64,000 nt of DNA from Candidatus Flexifilum affinis (GCA_016713325.1 JADJPJ010000023.1:58747-122746); one strand, 5' to 3'; counted from the stretch's first letter, positions 53,236-63,869 are shown. Numbers and translations: made by a program. Notes: a model not told the origin generated them from the letters alone.

Positions 53236-54462
53236 TCAGCGGAGCTGATGCTTGGTTCGGGCGCCGCGCGCCAGGTCTTTGCTTTGCAGCTTGTTGGAAA
53301 GTTCCGGCTCAAGCTGATTACGCATCATCTCAACACGAATCATCTCGTCAAGCTGCGCCTTTTCGATACTGCTGACATAGGCCATCTCGTCGGCGCGGGT
53401 CAGCGCATAGGGATAGCGCTTGCGCCCCTGAATGCCGCACTGCGCCAGCACCAGCGCGTGCACCGCATCGATCGCCGCCCGGTCGCGCGCTACCCACATC
53501 GGCAGATCGACGCGGACGATGATCGGCCGGGTGCTGTCGGCGACGTTGAGATAAAAGAAGGCAATCTCGAACGCCGGGCCTTTGTGGTCCTTATAGGTTT
53601 TGTTCTGCGGCGAATTCTGCGTCATGATGGCGGAGCGTTCGCCGGGTTCGAGCACGTGGCCGAGCAGCATCGCGTCGGACAGGCCTTCCATGTCGCCGTT
53701 GGTGCGCAGGGTAGCGTCGTTGATCTCGCGCGGGTGCAGGCGCAGCAGATGCAGCAGGCTGATGATGTAGGTGCTGCGCGGCCGGTCGCCATAGCCGATC
53801 AGCAGGCCGCCGCCATCGTGAATCTGCTGCAGCGCGAGCATATAGTCGGCCTCGATCTGCGCGGCGTCCGGCACGTCGGCCGCTCCGAAGAATTTCAGCA
53901 GGGGACCATCATGCATGGCCAGCAGCGGCCGCGCCTCATCCTGGCGCTCCCACACTTCACGCGCCAGCCACTGCATCTCCATCAGCGAACGCCGCGAATT
54001 GACCGCCTGATTGGTCAGCGTGCGACCATCCCGGTCCTTCAGCGCGTTTTCGGCATAGTACAGTTCCGGGTGCGTGAACTGATACGGCAGCCGCGTGACG
54101 CCGTGCCAGTAGGCGAATATGCCGATGTTGATCAGGTAATAGAGGGCGGACTCATGTTGGTCTGGATAAACCTGCGAACCGTCGGCGGCGATGATCGTGG
54201 CCTCGGGTGGCAGGGGAGGCGGTTCGCCAACGCCGGCGATCACCTCGCTGTAGGGCTCAGGCGCCGGCGCCGCGCCGCGATATCCGCTCACGCTCGATTC
54301 GCGCACCAGCTTGATCCGCTCGTGGATCGCCTCCAGGTCGGTCGCCGCGTAAAACAGCTGCAGCGCCGTCTCCATCCGGTTGCTGTTGTTCAACCGGACA
54401 TGCCCCAAATAGCGCCCCATCGTCTGGACTTGCTCGACGACTTTGGAGAATTCAAGTGACAA
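53236..54462 (-). CDS. NurA-domain nuclease
   Basis: 408 aa. The NurA core is visible: TIIAADGSQVYPDQHESALYYLINIG (acidic metal ligand in ADGSQ), AMHDGPLLKF (Asp), and QNKTYKDHKGPAFEIAFFYLNV near the C-terminal catalytic part. NurA is a 5'-3' exonuclease acting with the HerA translocase in double-strand-break resection; HerA is not in the window, but a HAS-barrel protein follows. It starts at ATG 54462 next to an A+T-rich 260-bp region. Confidence 0.85.
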   Translation of the reverse strand: MSLEFSKVVEQVQTMGRYLGHVRLNNSNRMETALQLFYAATDLEAIHERIKLVRESSVSGYRGAAPAPEPYSEVIAGVGEPPPLPPEATIIAADGSQVYPDQHESALYYLINIGIFAYWHGVTRLPYQFTHPELYYAENALKDRDGRTLTNQAVNSRRSLMEMQWLAREVWERQDEARPLLAMHDGPLLKFFGAADVPDAAQIEADYMLALQQIHDGGGLLIGYGDRPRSTYIISLLHLLRLHPREINDATLRTNGDMEGLSDAMLLGHVLEPGERSAIMTQNSPQNKTYKDHKGPAFEIAFFYLNVADSTRPIIVRVDLPMWVARDRAAIDAVHALVLAQCGIQGRKRYPYALTRADEMAYVSSIEKAQLDEMIRVEMMRNQLEPELSNKLQSKDLARGARTKHQLR

Positions 54463-54731
54463 ATGAATACCTTACGATCATTACGCTTAGCGTTTAGATT
54501 AGCACCAGTGTTCTAGCGCGTCAAGCAGGTCATCTTAAAGGTTTGTGTGTAGTCGGTTTTCGGTGAGTCGATTCTTCCCTCATGAGCAATAGTACGAAGA
54601 GATAAACAAACTTTAAAGATAGTCCTTGGAAAGTGCGCCGGGATGTGATAATTTCTAGGGAAACACAGCGCCTTAATGGTAAAAGATGCCTTGCGATGGG
54701 TCCTTTGCGCTAGAGTGGAAAAGTGAAGTGC

Positions 54732-55436
54732 ATGGCATCCTTACCGTCGTCCCAGTCGCTCGTGGGTTCCCTTTTGGCATCGGAAAAACGCGAAGTGCTC
54801 TTCGCTGGCGATCATGTCTGGCTCGCCGGCCAGATCGATCGGCCGAAACAGGCAGCGCCGGCGGGAGGCTACCCCCTCCTGTTCATCCTGCCCCATGCCT
54901 CCAGCACCACCCGTGAGGATTTTGACGAGCACGCGGCGATCGCGCTCCGTGTGGGCTTCGCCGTTTTCCGGTGGGACAAACGCGGCACCGGACGCAGTGG
55001 GTCAGGGGGTCGCGGTTCGACCACCCAGGATGCTATCAATGCCTATGAAGCCGCCTTGCTTCAGCCGGAAGTCAACCGCCGCCGGACGATCGTCATGGCC
55101 GTCGGCGCCGGCACCGGCATGCTCGGCAACGCTTATGGCCTGTTCGCGCGCCTTCAGCGCCCCGCCGGCGCGCTGCTCATCGCCAACCAGCTCTCGCCCG
55201 AGGAAATCCTCGCCATCGACACCGAGATTCACATCATCATGAGCCAGGAAGACTGGAACGCCCCGGAAACCTTCGGCAGTTTGGCGGCCATCGCCCACCG
55301 CCAGCAGTATCCCTATGGCGCCGGCTTCACCATGGTCTCGGACTGCAACCGCTTCCTCATGACCGAGTATGCCGACGGCACAGGCATGCTGCACGAAGAC
55401 GCCCGCCGGGTGATCGCCGCATGGCTTCGCCGCTGA
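54732..55436 (+). CDS. Alpha/beta hydrolase with an altered nucleophile elbow
   Basis: 234 aa from the ATG at 54732 (a GTG three codons earlier is possible). LLFILPHASSTTREDFDEHAAIALRVGFAVFRWDKRGTGRS matches the alpha/beta hydrolase core, but the elbow reads VGAGTGMLG, where Ser of GxSxG is replaced by a GT, so the canonical nucleophile is absent or Thr. The candidate acid and His are in DTEIHII and the C-terminus. The last 16 bp overlap the SDR gene, so they are coupled. Confidence 0.72.
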   Translation: MASLPSSQSLVGSLLASEKREVLFAGDHVWLAGQIDRPKQAAPAGGYPLLFILPHASSTTREDFDEHAAIALRVGFAVFRWDKRGTGRSGSGGRGSTTQDAINAYEAALLQPEVNRRRTIVMAVGAGTGMLGNAYGLFARLQRPAGALLIANQLSPEEILAIDTEIHIIMSQEDWNAPETFGSLAAIAHRQQYPYGAGFTMVSDCNRFLMTEYADGTGMLHEDARRVIAAWLRR

Positions 55437-56170
55437 ACGCCCCGTTCGCCGTCGATCTGACCGGCCACGCCGCCCTGGTGACGGGAGCCGGCGACGGCGT
55501 CGGAAAAGCGGTCGCGCTGGCGCTGGCAGCATCCGGTGCGGCGGTGGTCGTCAACGATCTCAACCCTGACCGCGCCGATACCGTCGCCGAGCAGATCGCT
55601 GCCGGCGGTGGCCGCGCGATTCCCTGGCAGGCCGATGTCGCCAACCGTTTCCAGGTCGGCTCGATGATCGAGGCGGCGCGCGATGCCTTCGGGCGCATCA
55701 CCATTCTGGTCAATGCCGCCGGGGTGTGGAAGCGCGGCCCGATGAACGATCTCGACGAGTGGGATTGGCGGCGCATCCTCGACGTCAACCTGACCGGCGC
55801 ATTCTTCTGCACCCAGCTCCTCAGCCGTGTCATGGCCGACGAAGGGGGCGGAGTCATCGTCAACATCGGGTCAATCGCCGGGCACGGCGCCACCCTGGCC
55901 GACAGCATCGGCTATGTCAGTACCAAATCGGGGCTGATCGGCCTGACGCAGCAGAGCGCCCGCGAGCTGGCCCCGCGCGGCATTCGCGTCAACGCCGTCT
56001 GCCCTGGCAACCTCGATGAAGACTCGGTGGAAAGCAGCGGCGCGCCCGCGCTGGGTCGTCCTGGCCTCGCGGAAGAAGCCGCCTCGGTCGTCCTCTTCCT
56101 GTGCTCCGACGCTGCCCACTTTATGACGGGTCAGGCGCTCAACGTCGACGGCGGCGCGGTGTTCATCTAG
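55421..56170 (+). CDS. Short-chain dehydrogenase/reductase
   Basis: 249 aa classical SDR. TGAGDGVGKAVA is the cofactor glycine motif with Asp in NDLNPDR favouring NAD, DVANRF follows, NAAG, catalytic Ser in NIGSIAGH and Tyr/Lys in YVSTKSG; the final VDGGAVFI is typical. Co-transcribed with the preceding hydrolase-like gene. Substrate unknown. Confidence 0.93.
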   Translation: MASPLNAPFAVDLTGHAALVTGAGDGVGKAVALALAASGAAVVVNDLNPDRADTVAEQIAAGGGRAIPWQADVANRFQVGSMIEAARDAFGRITILVNAAGVWKRGPMNDLDEWDWRRILDVNLTGAFFCTQLLSRVMADEGGGVIVNIGSIAGHGATLADSIGYVSTKSGLIGLTQQSARELAPRGIRVNAVCPGNLDEDSVESSGAPALGRPGLAEEAASVVLFLCSDAAHFMTGQALNVDGGAVFI

Positions 56171-56355
56171 GACACTCGCCGCCCGATATCTATCACCGTT
56201 TCGCTGAACAAAAAGCCTCATGTCCAGGCAAAGGGGTTGCGCTGAATTGCAGCCCTGTTCGCGCAGCGTCTCTGCAAGCGCCCGACCGGCTTCAGGTGAT
56301 GCCGAACGGCATCAATGTGCCTGGGAGAGACGGGCTGGTTTGGTCGACAGCGTAG

Positions 56356-56560
56356 GCACCAAGTTAGCGACTGATCGACGCCATCAGAATAGCGATGGTC
56401 GCGTCGTCCGCCGGGTGTTAAAACACCCGGCTACCCGAAAAGACAGGTCCACTAAAGGGACCAAGAACGCAGGCGTCGGGGAAGCCCCTTCAGTGGGCTT
56501 GTCGGTTACTAGCCGAGGCGCTTTAGCCCTCGGCGGCCCCCGCAACCCTTAACTTGGTGC
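56356..56560. repeat. Family A MITE-like repeat, copy 3 (best preserved)
   Basis: 205 bp with 11-bp perfect terminal inverted repeats (GCACCAAGTTA / TAACTTGGTGC). Inside are GGGTGTTAAAACACCC and GCCGAGGCGCTTTAGCCCTCGGC. Almost identical to 4607-4825 over its length. Sits in the 476-bp gap 56171-56646, which has no gene. Confidence 0.8.
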
Positions 56561-56646
56561 ACATGCGGGCCGGTTTGGGCGACAGGGAGTAGAATAACTC
56601 AAATCTTCTCGTTCAATCTTCTTCCGCCCAGGAGCACCACCCGACC

Positions 56647-57765
56647 ATGCCAGCCGAAGCCACGGAACCCTTCGTCGCCGCGCCCATCGATGACCAACCG
56701 CTGCCCGAGTCCGCTCGTAATGCCATGCGGGCGTACCTCCAGCGCACCGAAGTCCGGTTGTCCACACTGCACCGCATCGCCGTCGCCTTCATCAGCGGCG
56801 CGGGGCTGCTGCTGCTGCTGCCGGTTTTCTTCAAGGACGAGATCACGGTCCTCGTCCGCGTACTCCTTGACACCATTCTGGATCAGATGGTGACACTCCA
56901 GGGCACAAACCTGATCGGGCACATCGCGCTCTATGGCCTGCTCATTTATCCGTTCATCCTCTCGCTGGCCATCCCGCTCTATGCCCTTTATCTGCTCCTG
57001 AAGGATGTCGTCCACTTCTACTACACCATCTATAGCCCCGGCTTCCCCGCCGACCTCAGGACGCCCTCCTTCGCCCTTTCCGGCGTGGGCTTCTCGCCCG
57101 ACGAATCGCCCGAAGCCAAGCGGCGCATCCTGGCCTACCAGTATCACCATTCCAGCGCCATCAACTTCGCAATCCCCTTCAGCCCGGAACGCCGCCGCGC
57201 CTACTTCGACGCCATCATCCAGGCCACCGAACGTGATATTCTCCCCACCAGCCGCACCTACGACGCGGTCGCCGCGACAGGCGCGCTGGTCGACCAGAGG
57301 ACCGACGGCGTCGACCCCGCCACTGTCGAACGCTTCGGCGCGGCTTTCGGCCTGGCGCGCACGCTCGACCGCAGCTTGGTCGAAGAGGTGGCCACCAGCG
57401 AAATCTCTATCGTGCGGCACATTCTGTATCTGCGACGGATGATGCTGCGTTACATGAAGACGCTGATGATGTTCCTGTGGACGACGCTCGTCACGTTCAT
57501 CATGCTGCCCCTCCTTCAGGAAGAACGCATGCCCAAGTTCGTCATCATGTCGTTCGCTTATCTGATCTGGGCGCTGTTGGCGATGAAAGTCATGCGCCTC
57601 CCGATCGGTTGGATCTTCCGGCATCTGCGTGAGGTCCCTGACGACGGTCAGATCGACAAGCAGTTGGTGATCCTCGAAGAACAGGTACAGCCCTTCATCC
57701 GCGTGGCCATCATTGCCGCCGCGGTGGCGCAGGTGCTTAGCATCGTGCTGATGGTCACGGACTGA
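56647..57765 (+). CDS. Membrane protein of unknown function
   Basis: 372 aa with about five hydrophobic helices: IAVAFISGAGLLLLLPVFF, LIGHIALYGLLIYPFILSLAIPLYALYLLL, TLMMFLWTTLVTFIMLPLL, KFVIMSFAYLIWALLAMK and VAIIAAAVAQVLSIVLMV. Between the second and third helices lies a cytoplasmic-sized loop of about 170 residues (YSPGFPADLRTPSFALSGVGFSPDE...). No known family recognised. A weak ribosome site CAGGAG lies before the ATG. Isolated between a repeat and a minus-strand kinase. Confidence 0.7.
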   Translation: MPAEATEPFVAAPIDDQPLPESARNAMRAYLQRTEVRLSTLHRIAVAFISGAGLLLLLPVFFKDEITVLVRVLLDTILDQMVTLQGTNLIGHIALYGLLIYPFILSLAIPLYALYLLLKDVVHFYYTIYSPGFPADLRTPSFALSGVGFSPDESPEAKRRILAYQYHHSSAINFAIPFSPERRRAYFDAIIQATERDILPTSRTYDAVAATGALVDQRTDGVDPATVERFGAAFGLARTLDRSLVEEVATSEISIVRHILYLRRMMLRYMKTLMMFLWTTLVTFIMLPLLQEERMPKFVIMSFAYLIWALLAMKVMRLPIGWIFRHLREVPDDGQIDKQLVILEEQVQPFIRVAIIAAAVAQVLSIVLMVTD

Positions 57766-57814
57766 CCCGCACCCCAGGCGGAAGAGATGCCAGGCGCGAG
57801 GGTTTGTGCTTCGC

Positions 57815-59928
57815 TCACACCACCGGCTCGGCACTGGGCTGTGGGAAAATCTCCAGGCGGACGGTGAAGGTGGTGCCCACGCCCGGCGTGCTCTCGACCA
57901 TGATCGAGCCGCCGTGCAGTTGGATGATCTCGTGAGTGATGTATAACCCCAGGCCTGCGCCCATTCCCCCTTCCTTCACGCGGAAGAACGGATCGAAGAG
58001 ATGCGGCAGGTGCTCGGCGTCAATGCCGATACCGGTGTCGCGCACGCGGACCAGCGCCACCTCGCTGCCGGCGGGGTCCGGTTCGGCAGTCACGTGCACC
58101 TGCCCCCTTCCTCCGTATACAGGATGGCATTGCGCAGGATGTTCGTCAGCGCCTGGGTCAGACGGGTGGAGTCGGCCAGGATTTGCAGCCGCTCCGGAGG
58201 AATCGCGATCTCCAGGCCGATCTTTTTCACGATCGCTTCCGACCGCTGCATCTCAACCACGTCATACAACAGCTGGCGCAGATCGAGCGGGCGCTTTTGC
58301 AGTCCCATCCCAGCCTCCAGGCGCGAGACGAGCAGCAGATCGTTTAGCAGATTCAGCATGTGATGCGAGACTTTGTTGAGCACGTCGAGGTGGCGGGCAC
58401 TCTGCTCCGGATCGCGCTCCAGCAGGTACAGCCGCGTCATGATGTTGGAGAGCGGGGTGCGCAGTTCGTGCGAGGCGCGCGCGAAGAAGTAGTCGCGCTG
58501 CTGCTTCAGCGCCTTCTCTTCGGTGATGTCGCGCACGATGACCACTCGACGCTTACGGGCATCCCCATATTCACCGGCGTGGCATTGATGGCTACATCGA
58601 TCATCGAACCGTCCTTGTGCAGCAGCTTGGTCTCGTAGCGGTTCGGGCTGCTCAGCATCATCTGCGTGACAGTCATGTTCATCTTCGGCGTGAGCTGGTT
58701 GAACGGGCGCCCGATCAGCTCCTCCCGAGTGAAACCGATCATCTGCGCAAGCGTCGGGTTGGCCACCTCGACGCTGCCATCGACCGTATAGGCCAGTCCT
58801 TCGCCCATCGTGTCGACGATCGCCTGCAGCCGCGCATCCTGCGCCTCCAGAGCCGCCGTGCGCTCCTTCACCCGCGCTTCAAGCTGTAGGTTCAGCGACT
58901 CCAGGGCCTGATGCGACTCCGCCACGTCGACCAGCATGGCATTGATGGCTTCCGTCAGTGTGGAGATTTCGTCACGGCCATCGATAGAGATTCGGCTGCC
59001 CGGCGATTTCCCGATCGTCTTGACTGCCGAGCTGAGATGCGTCACGCGCGCCAGCATCATCCGGTCAACCAGAAACAGCGTGCCACTGATCAGCACCACG
59101 CCAAAGAGGGCCAGCGCCATCGTGAAGTGCAGATAGTTGAGGCGGGCCTGTTGGATGATCTCGCGAGGCTCATCGATGCGCATTTCCACAAACCCCTCCA
59201 GCGCGGCAATCTTCACCACGCTGGTGATGGAGGTGTCGGTCATTTCGACCTGGAGCCAGTTATTGTTCTGGTTCGAAAGGTTGTCATTCGAGACACATGG
59301 TGTGGTCACGGCTTTGAACGAAATATCGATCTGCTGCCGCGCCGACAGTTCCGCGGCCGCGGCAGTATCCAGGAGATATCCCCAGACCAGTTTCCCAACC
59401 GCCGGCCCTGCTTCGTCATTGGGGAGAACAGGTCGGATGGCCAGCATAATGGGCACATCTTCGCACAGGATGAAGAGGCTGTTGGCATCCTCTGCGTCAC
59501 GGTGCCATGAGTCGGGTGATTGAGATCGGTCAACGCCCGCCGTATAGCATCGTCGAGGGTTGATTATCAATCCGGCTCAGCCAGTGAACTTCATCCCCTT
59601 GAAGATCCAGCATGAGCATGAAGCTGATACCGTTCGTTTCCAGATCGACCTCGCGGAGGTTGTCACCGATGAAGGCCTTATCGGTCCCGCCGCCCGCCAC
59701 GAAATCGGTCATCTCGGTCCAGCTTGACCAATCTCGAACTTTGTTGAATAGCTCGTCCTGTCGATTCAGCATGTACTGATGGAGACTGGAGGCCTGGCGG
59801 ACGGTCTGCGCGTGTTCTACCGTTTCGAAGCTGGAGATAGTGATCCGCTGGAGAGAGATGTAGAGAATAGCGGTCATCCCCACCAGCAGGAGGGCCAGAT
59901 ACGCTAACGTTCTGCGACGCAGAGTCAT
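57815..59928 (-). CDS. CHASE4-HAMP-PAS sensor histidine kinase, at least three frameshifts
   Basis: About 700 codons in several frames. From the N-terminus: first helix LAYLALLLVGMTAILYISL, CHASE4-like extracytoplasmic domain with VRDWSSWTEMTDFV, second helix FTMALALFGVVLISGTLFLV, HAMP, PAS (LQAIVDTMGEGLAYTVDGSVEVANPT), phospho-acceptor ASHELRTPLSNIM, N-box LTNILRNAILYT and ATPase GIGIDAEHLPHLFDPFFR with GAGLGLYITHEIIQLHGG. Frame breaks lie near 59540-59570, 58530-58545 and 58095-58100. Whether error or pseudogene is open; neighbouring genes suggest error. Confidence 0.75.
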
Positions 59929-60085
59929 GAAGGAGAGTCACTCTGTCATATCGACAGCAGCAGCAAGCTGATGGCGGACGGACGAAGGCGGCGCTAGCCA
60001 AACGTAATTGTATGGCAATTTCAGCGTGAGGGGGTAGGTTTTTACGTACTGAGGAAGGGCGGAGTATGCGTAGAGTAGGGGGTTA

Positions 60086-60380
60086 GCGCCCATAGGATAC
60101 CTTAAGGCCATTGGTCCCGTTCTGCGACGTTGGAGGCTTTGGGGAGAGGGGCCAGGGGGAGGGGTGATCCGTTAGCCGCCCATAGGCATTACCTTAAGGA
60201 TTTTTCTCTCGATCTCCACCATTTTGATCTCTCCCCCGTTCCCTCCCCGAATTCGGGGAGGGGAGCAAACATGCGGCTTGCTTGCGATTGTTTCGCGTGC
60301 GATCCCCCCTCTCCCCGCTTGCGTGGGAGAGGGGGCCAGGGGTGAGGGGTGGATCCGCTAAAGGTAATGCCTAGTGGGGG
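60086..60380. repeat. Family C MITE-like element, copy 2, with a degraded half-copy before it
   Basis: 60176-60380 repeats 20492-20699 almost base for base, with a weaker right end (AAGGTAATGCCTAGTGGGG). Just before it, 60086-60165 holds a shorter, decayed segment (GCGCCCATAGGATACCTTAAGG and GGGGAGAGGGGCCAGGGGG), as if two copies had lain side by side. It abuts the C-terminal end of the peptidase gene. 59929-60085 has no gene. Confidence 0.75.
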
Positions 60381-60388
60381 GCGAGAGT

Positions 60389-62079
60389 TAGCCGCCCAGG
60401 GCTCGATCGTCTCCATCAGGGCATCCACTTCCGTCCGCAGGATGCTGCTGTCCATGGCGAAGCGCGCGCCCCCGCCGCAGCGAACAGTGCGGGAAGTGGC
60501 TCCGTGCCACCCAGCGCCAGCGCGGCGGTAGTCGGCCGTCGCCTTGGTGGCGTCCTGCAGCGAGTTCATCCACACTTGCACCGCACCGATCTGCGCCAGG
60601 CCGTATTCCACGTAGTAGAACGGAATCTGGAAGATGTGCAGCTTGCGCTGCCAGCCCGTCACCCTCACGTCCGCAAGCCCGTCGTAGTCGATCCCCTTCA
60701 TGAAACGATCCCACTGCATGTCCCACTGCGCGTCACACTGAGCGGGTCCATGGCCTCGTCGACATGCGTGTAGACCCAGTGCTGGAAGGCATCGACCACC
60801 GCCATGTACGGCCAGAACAGGATGTCGCGCTCCAGATGCTCGACGCGGGCGCGGGCGGCGTCGGCGTCGCTGTAGTAGCGCCCTTCGTTTCCGCCAGATA
60901 GGGCGCTGCCAGAAGCACCATGCTCATCGAGGCCACTTCGCAGAACTCGATGGGCGCTCGTGCCGTTGGTAGTGGGCGCCAGGCGATCCACCTCGTACAC
61001 GTGGAAGGCATGCCCGCCCTCATGGAGCAGCGTCTGCACGCGTCGTCGTGCACGCCCACCGCGTTCATGAAGATAAACGGCTTTCTGGAATAGCTGAATT
61101 CGGTGCAATAGCCGCCGGGCGCCTTGTTCTGCGGCTCTCCAGGTCGAGCAGGCTGTTGATGCGCATATCGGCGAAGTACTGGCCGAGCTGCGGATCGACC
61201 TGGCTGAAGATGGTTTCGGCGCGGCTGATCAGGCTCTCCGTCTCGCCGAACGGCGTCAGGCGTCACGCCCCAGCGAGTCCACGTCCACATCCCACGGGCG
61301 CAGAGTCGACACGCCGAGGTTGCGCCGCCGTTTCTCGTAGATCGCCTGCGCGCTGCCGGGACCACCACCTCTTCAATCGCCTCGTGGAAACGCAGGCAGT
61401 CCTCCGGCGTGTAGTCGAAGCGCCTGTACGCCTTCCATTGATAAGCGCGGTAATCCGGCTCACCAGCATTCTCTGCGATCCGGATGCGCAGCTTCAGCAT
61501 GCGTGTCCACAGCTCGTTGAGCGCCTCGCGGTCGGGCGCTGGCGCTGGGCGCGCAGAGTCCTGGCACGTTCGCGGACGCCGCGGTCGGTCTCCAACAGCA
61601 GCGGATTTATCTGCGGAATGGTGCGCTCTCTTCGCCTTCCCGTCCCACCGTCTGCGCGCCGATGATCTTGTCGAATTCGTTGGTCAGCTCTCTTCTTCCG
61701 TCAGCAGGACGTTCTCTCGCGGAAGAGTTCGCGGCACGCAGCCGCGCAGGATGGTGGCATATTCGCGCTCCAGCCCCGCTTGCCAGCAGCTTTTGCTTGA
61801 GGCGCTGATCGGCCACGCTGGCCGGTCTCCATAACGACAGATAGGCGAAGAACCGTTCTTCGGTCTCCTTATCGGCCGTGTTGACGGTCGTACCCACATA
61901 GAGGCGCTGATACACCTCATTCACCAGTTCGCTCAACCGAGCTGGCGGTCAACCACTGGACGACGTTCTCTTCGGTGAGTTCTGCGCTTCCAGCAGCTCG
62001 ACCAGCGGCTGAATCGATCCCAGTTCCAGGACTGAAAGTCCTCGTAGTGAACATCAAAAATACGTGAAAACATCGACAT
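60389..62079 (-). CDS. pepF: M3 family oligoendopeptidase (PepF-like), many frameshifts
   Basis: Open over about 565 codons only if several frames are joined, the usual size of M3B oligoendopeptidases. N-terminus: MSMFSRIFDVHYEDFQSWN from the ATG at 62079; zinc motif HEGGHAFHVYE near 61000 (HExxH); preceding GYCTEFSYSRKPFIFMN and following FMKGIDYDGLADVRVTGWQRKLHIFQIPFYYVEYGLAQIGAVQVW are typical of the family. Breaks occur about every 100-150 bp. The peptidase is cytoplasmic, cutting peptides. The end is set at about 60389, beside the family C repeat. Confidence 0.75.
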
Positions 62080-62207
62080 GCTCTTTCTCTTTCCGCAAAC
62101 GCGCTTCATCATACTTGAAGCCGGACAAATGTTTAATATTTGTTGTATACTTGTCGGCAATTCTCATGCGAAAATCATCCGCGCGACTGGATGCAGGAGC
62201 ACCGACT

Positions 62208-63349
62208 GTGCGCATTTCCGTCCTACAAGATCAACTCGCCAGGGGTCTGAACATCGTTGGCCGCGCAGTCGATCCTCGTCCGACACTGCCCGTGCTGGCG
62301 AACCGTCCTGTTGGCGACCGACGAGTCCCGGTTGAAACTCGCTGCAACCAATCTTGAACTGACGATCATCACGTCGATCGGCGCGAAGGTGGACAAGTCA
62401 GGTGCGATTACCCTGCCCGCCAAGACCTTCAGCGAGCTGGTCAACAACCTGATGCCCGATCGCGTCGACCTCAATCTGGATAGCGCGACGCAGACCGTCA
62501 ACGTGCGGAGCGGGATGACCAACTCCAACATTCGAGGCATCAACTCGGCGGAATTCCCTCTCAACGAGGACTTCGCCCCCGGATCTGGTGATGCCGGCCA
62601 AAACCTTCAAAGAGATGGTGTTTCAGACACAGTTCGCCTCCGCCAGGACGATGCCCGCCCCACGCTGACCGGCATCTACACGCACCTGGAAAGGGCGTGC
62701 TGACCTATGGCGGCCGCCGACGGCTTTCCGGTTGGCGGTGCGCACCACCCGCATCGAAGACAACGGTGGCGGCACCAAGACAGACCTGATTATCCCGGCC
62801 AAGGCGCTCAGCGAAGTGGCCCGCATCATCGGCGACGAGACAAAGAGTCGCCATTTCTCTGCCCGGTCAGCAGGATCGCGTCGTGTTCCTGTACGAGAAC
62901 ACGCTGATCGCCACCCAGGTGATCGACGGCAAAATACCCCGGACTTCACGGCCATTATTCCCAAGTCCTTACAGCACGGGCCGTCACGGTCTATACCTCC
63001 GACCTGCTCAAGGGCCCCTGCAAGCGCGCCGAGATCTTCTGCCCGCGACAGTAACTACAGCGCCCGCATTCTGGTCAGGCCGGCCACCGAGTCCAGCACC
63101 CTGGCGAAATCACGGTCGTGGGCCGCAGCCCGGAGCGCGGCGACAATGAAGGTGCCCGATGCCAGCATCGAGGGCAACTCCTCGAAGTCGCCTTCAACAT
63201 CCGCTTCCCTGATCGATGTGCCCAGCGTCACGACCGATGAACAGGTCGTGCTGGAGAGCAAAATGGCCCCGCCTACCCCGGCGTGATCCGCTCCACGTGA
63301 CCGCGACGACTTCTTTTGTGTCGTCATGCCCATGTCCACGACCCGCTAA
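62208..63349 (+). CDS. dnaN: DNA polymerase III sliding clamp beta subunit, many frameshifts
   Basis: About 380 codons, the usual DnaN size, but in several frames. Start GTG 62208 (MRISVLQDQLARGLNIVGRAVDPRPTLPVLAN); then LLATDESRLKLAATNLELTI, GAITLPAKTFSELVNNL, NIRGINSAEFPL, DLIIPAKALSEVARIIGDE, VVFLYENTLIATQVIDGKYPDF and a final DDFFCVVMPM before TAA at 63347. All three clamp domains are recognisable. The gene is essential, so at least eight indels are far more likely to be sequence errors than decay. Confidence 0.85.
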
Positions 63350-63413
63350 AGAGGGGTCACCCCTCCGTCTATTCTCACCCGAGGAAGAGACGTGAGGATT
63401 GCAGATCAGTGAG

Positions 63414-63447
63414 CTCTGCTTCGAGCCTTCGAAGCAGAGGCTTTTTT
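63414..63447 (+). terminator. Intrinsic terminator after dnaN
   Basis: CTCTGCTTCGA (63414-63424) and TCGAAGCAGAG (63429-63439), an 11-bp perfect stem with a GCCT loop, then GCTTTTTT. It lies 65 bp after the dnaN stop. Confidence 0.88.
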
Positions 63448-63700
63448 GTTTCGAGGAATCCTCCCCCAGGCGACGACATGCACGCGACTCGCTCGAACAG
63501 GATATTCAAGAGAAGGCCGAAGGTCCGCGGACGGCAACCTTCGGCTTCAATGATGGAGAGGCTGGAGGAACCTGTCTGTGGTGAAACTGGCGAGTGCGCT
63601 TGAAACGCCTTGTAGGTCGGGGCTGTTTCAAAACCGAATGTGGCTTCATCGCCCATGACGTCGTCACTCGCGTGTGCCTAAACAAGTGATCTTTGTCACC
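63448..63700. other. Non-coding structured stretch after dnaN
   Basis: No gene. GCCGAAGGT (63516-63524) pairs with ACCTTCGGC (63537-63545), and CCTCC near 63470 could pair with GGAGG near 63563, giving one long interrupted hairpin, a shape like 6S RNA, but there is no sequence support for that identity. Confidence 0.3.
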
Positions 63701-63869
63701 TCGTTGTCAGTTAATAATTTCAGACGTCTGTCATGCGTCAGGATCGAGCCCACCACTGCGGAAGCGGTGCCGACGGCGACCATTGCCCATCGGATATCCC
63801 AAGGGAGCTGACCCGTTCTGAACCCAATTTAATCCAAGATTACGAAATTTCATTGTTACAGCACTCGTG

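Noticed and set aside
52741..54459. 572-codon open frame on the plus strand
   Set aside because: Antisense to the NurA gene; no domain and His/Arg-rich bias.
4607..60380. CRISPR array from recurrent repeats
   Set aside because: Repeats are scattered and long, with no regular 30-40 bp spacing; no cas genes.
60389..63349. Pseudogenes for pepF and dnaN
   Set aside because: Residues remain highly conserved between indels and dnaN is essential, so sequence error is a better explanation.
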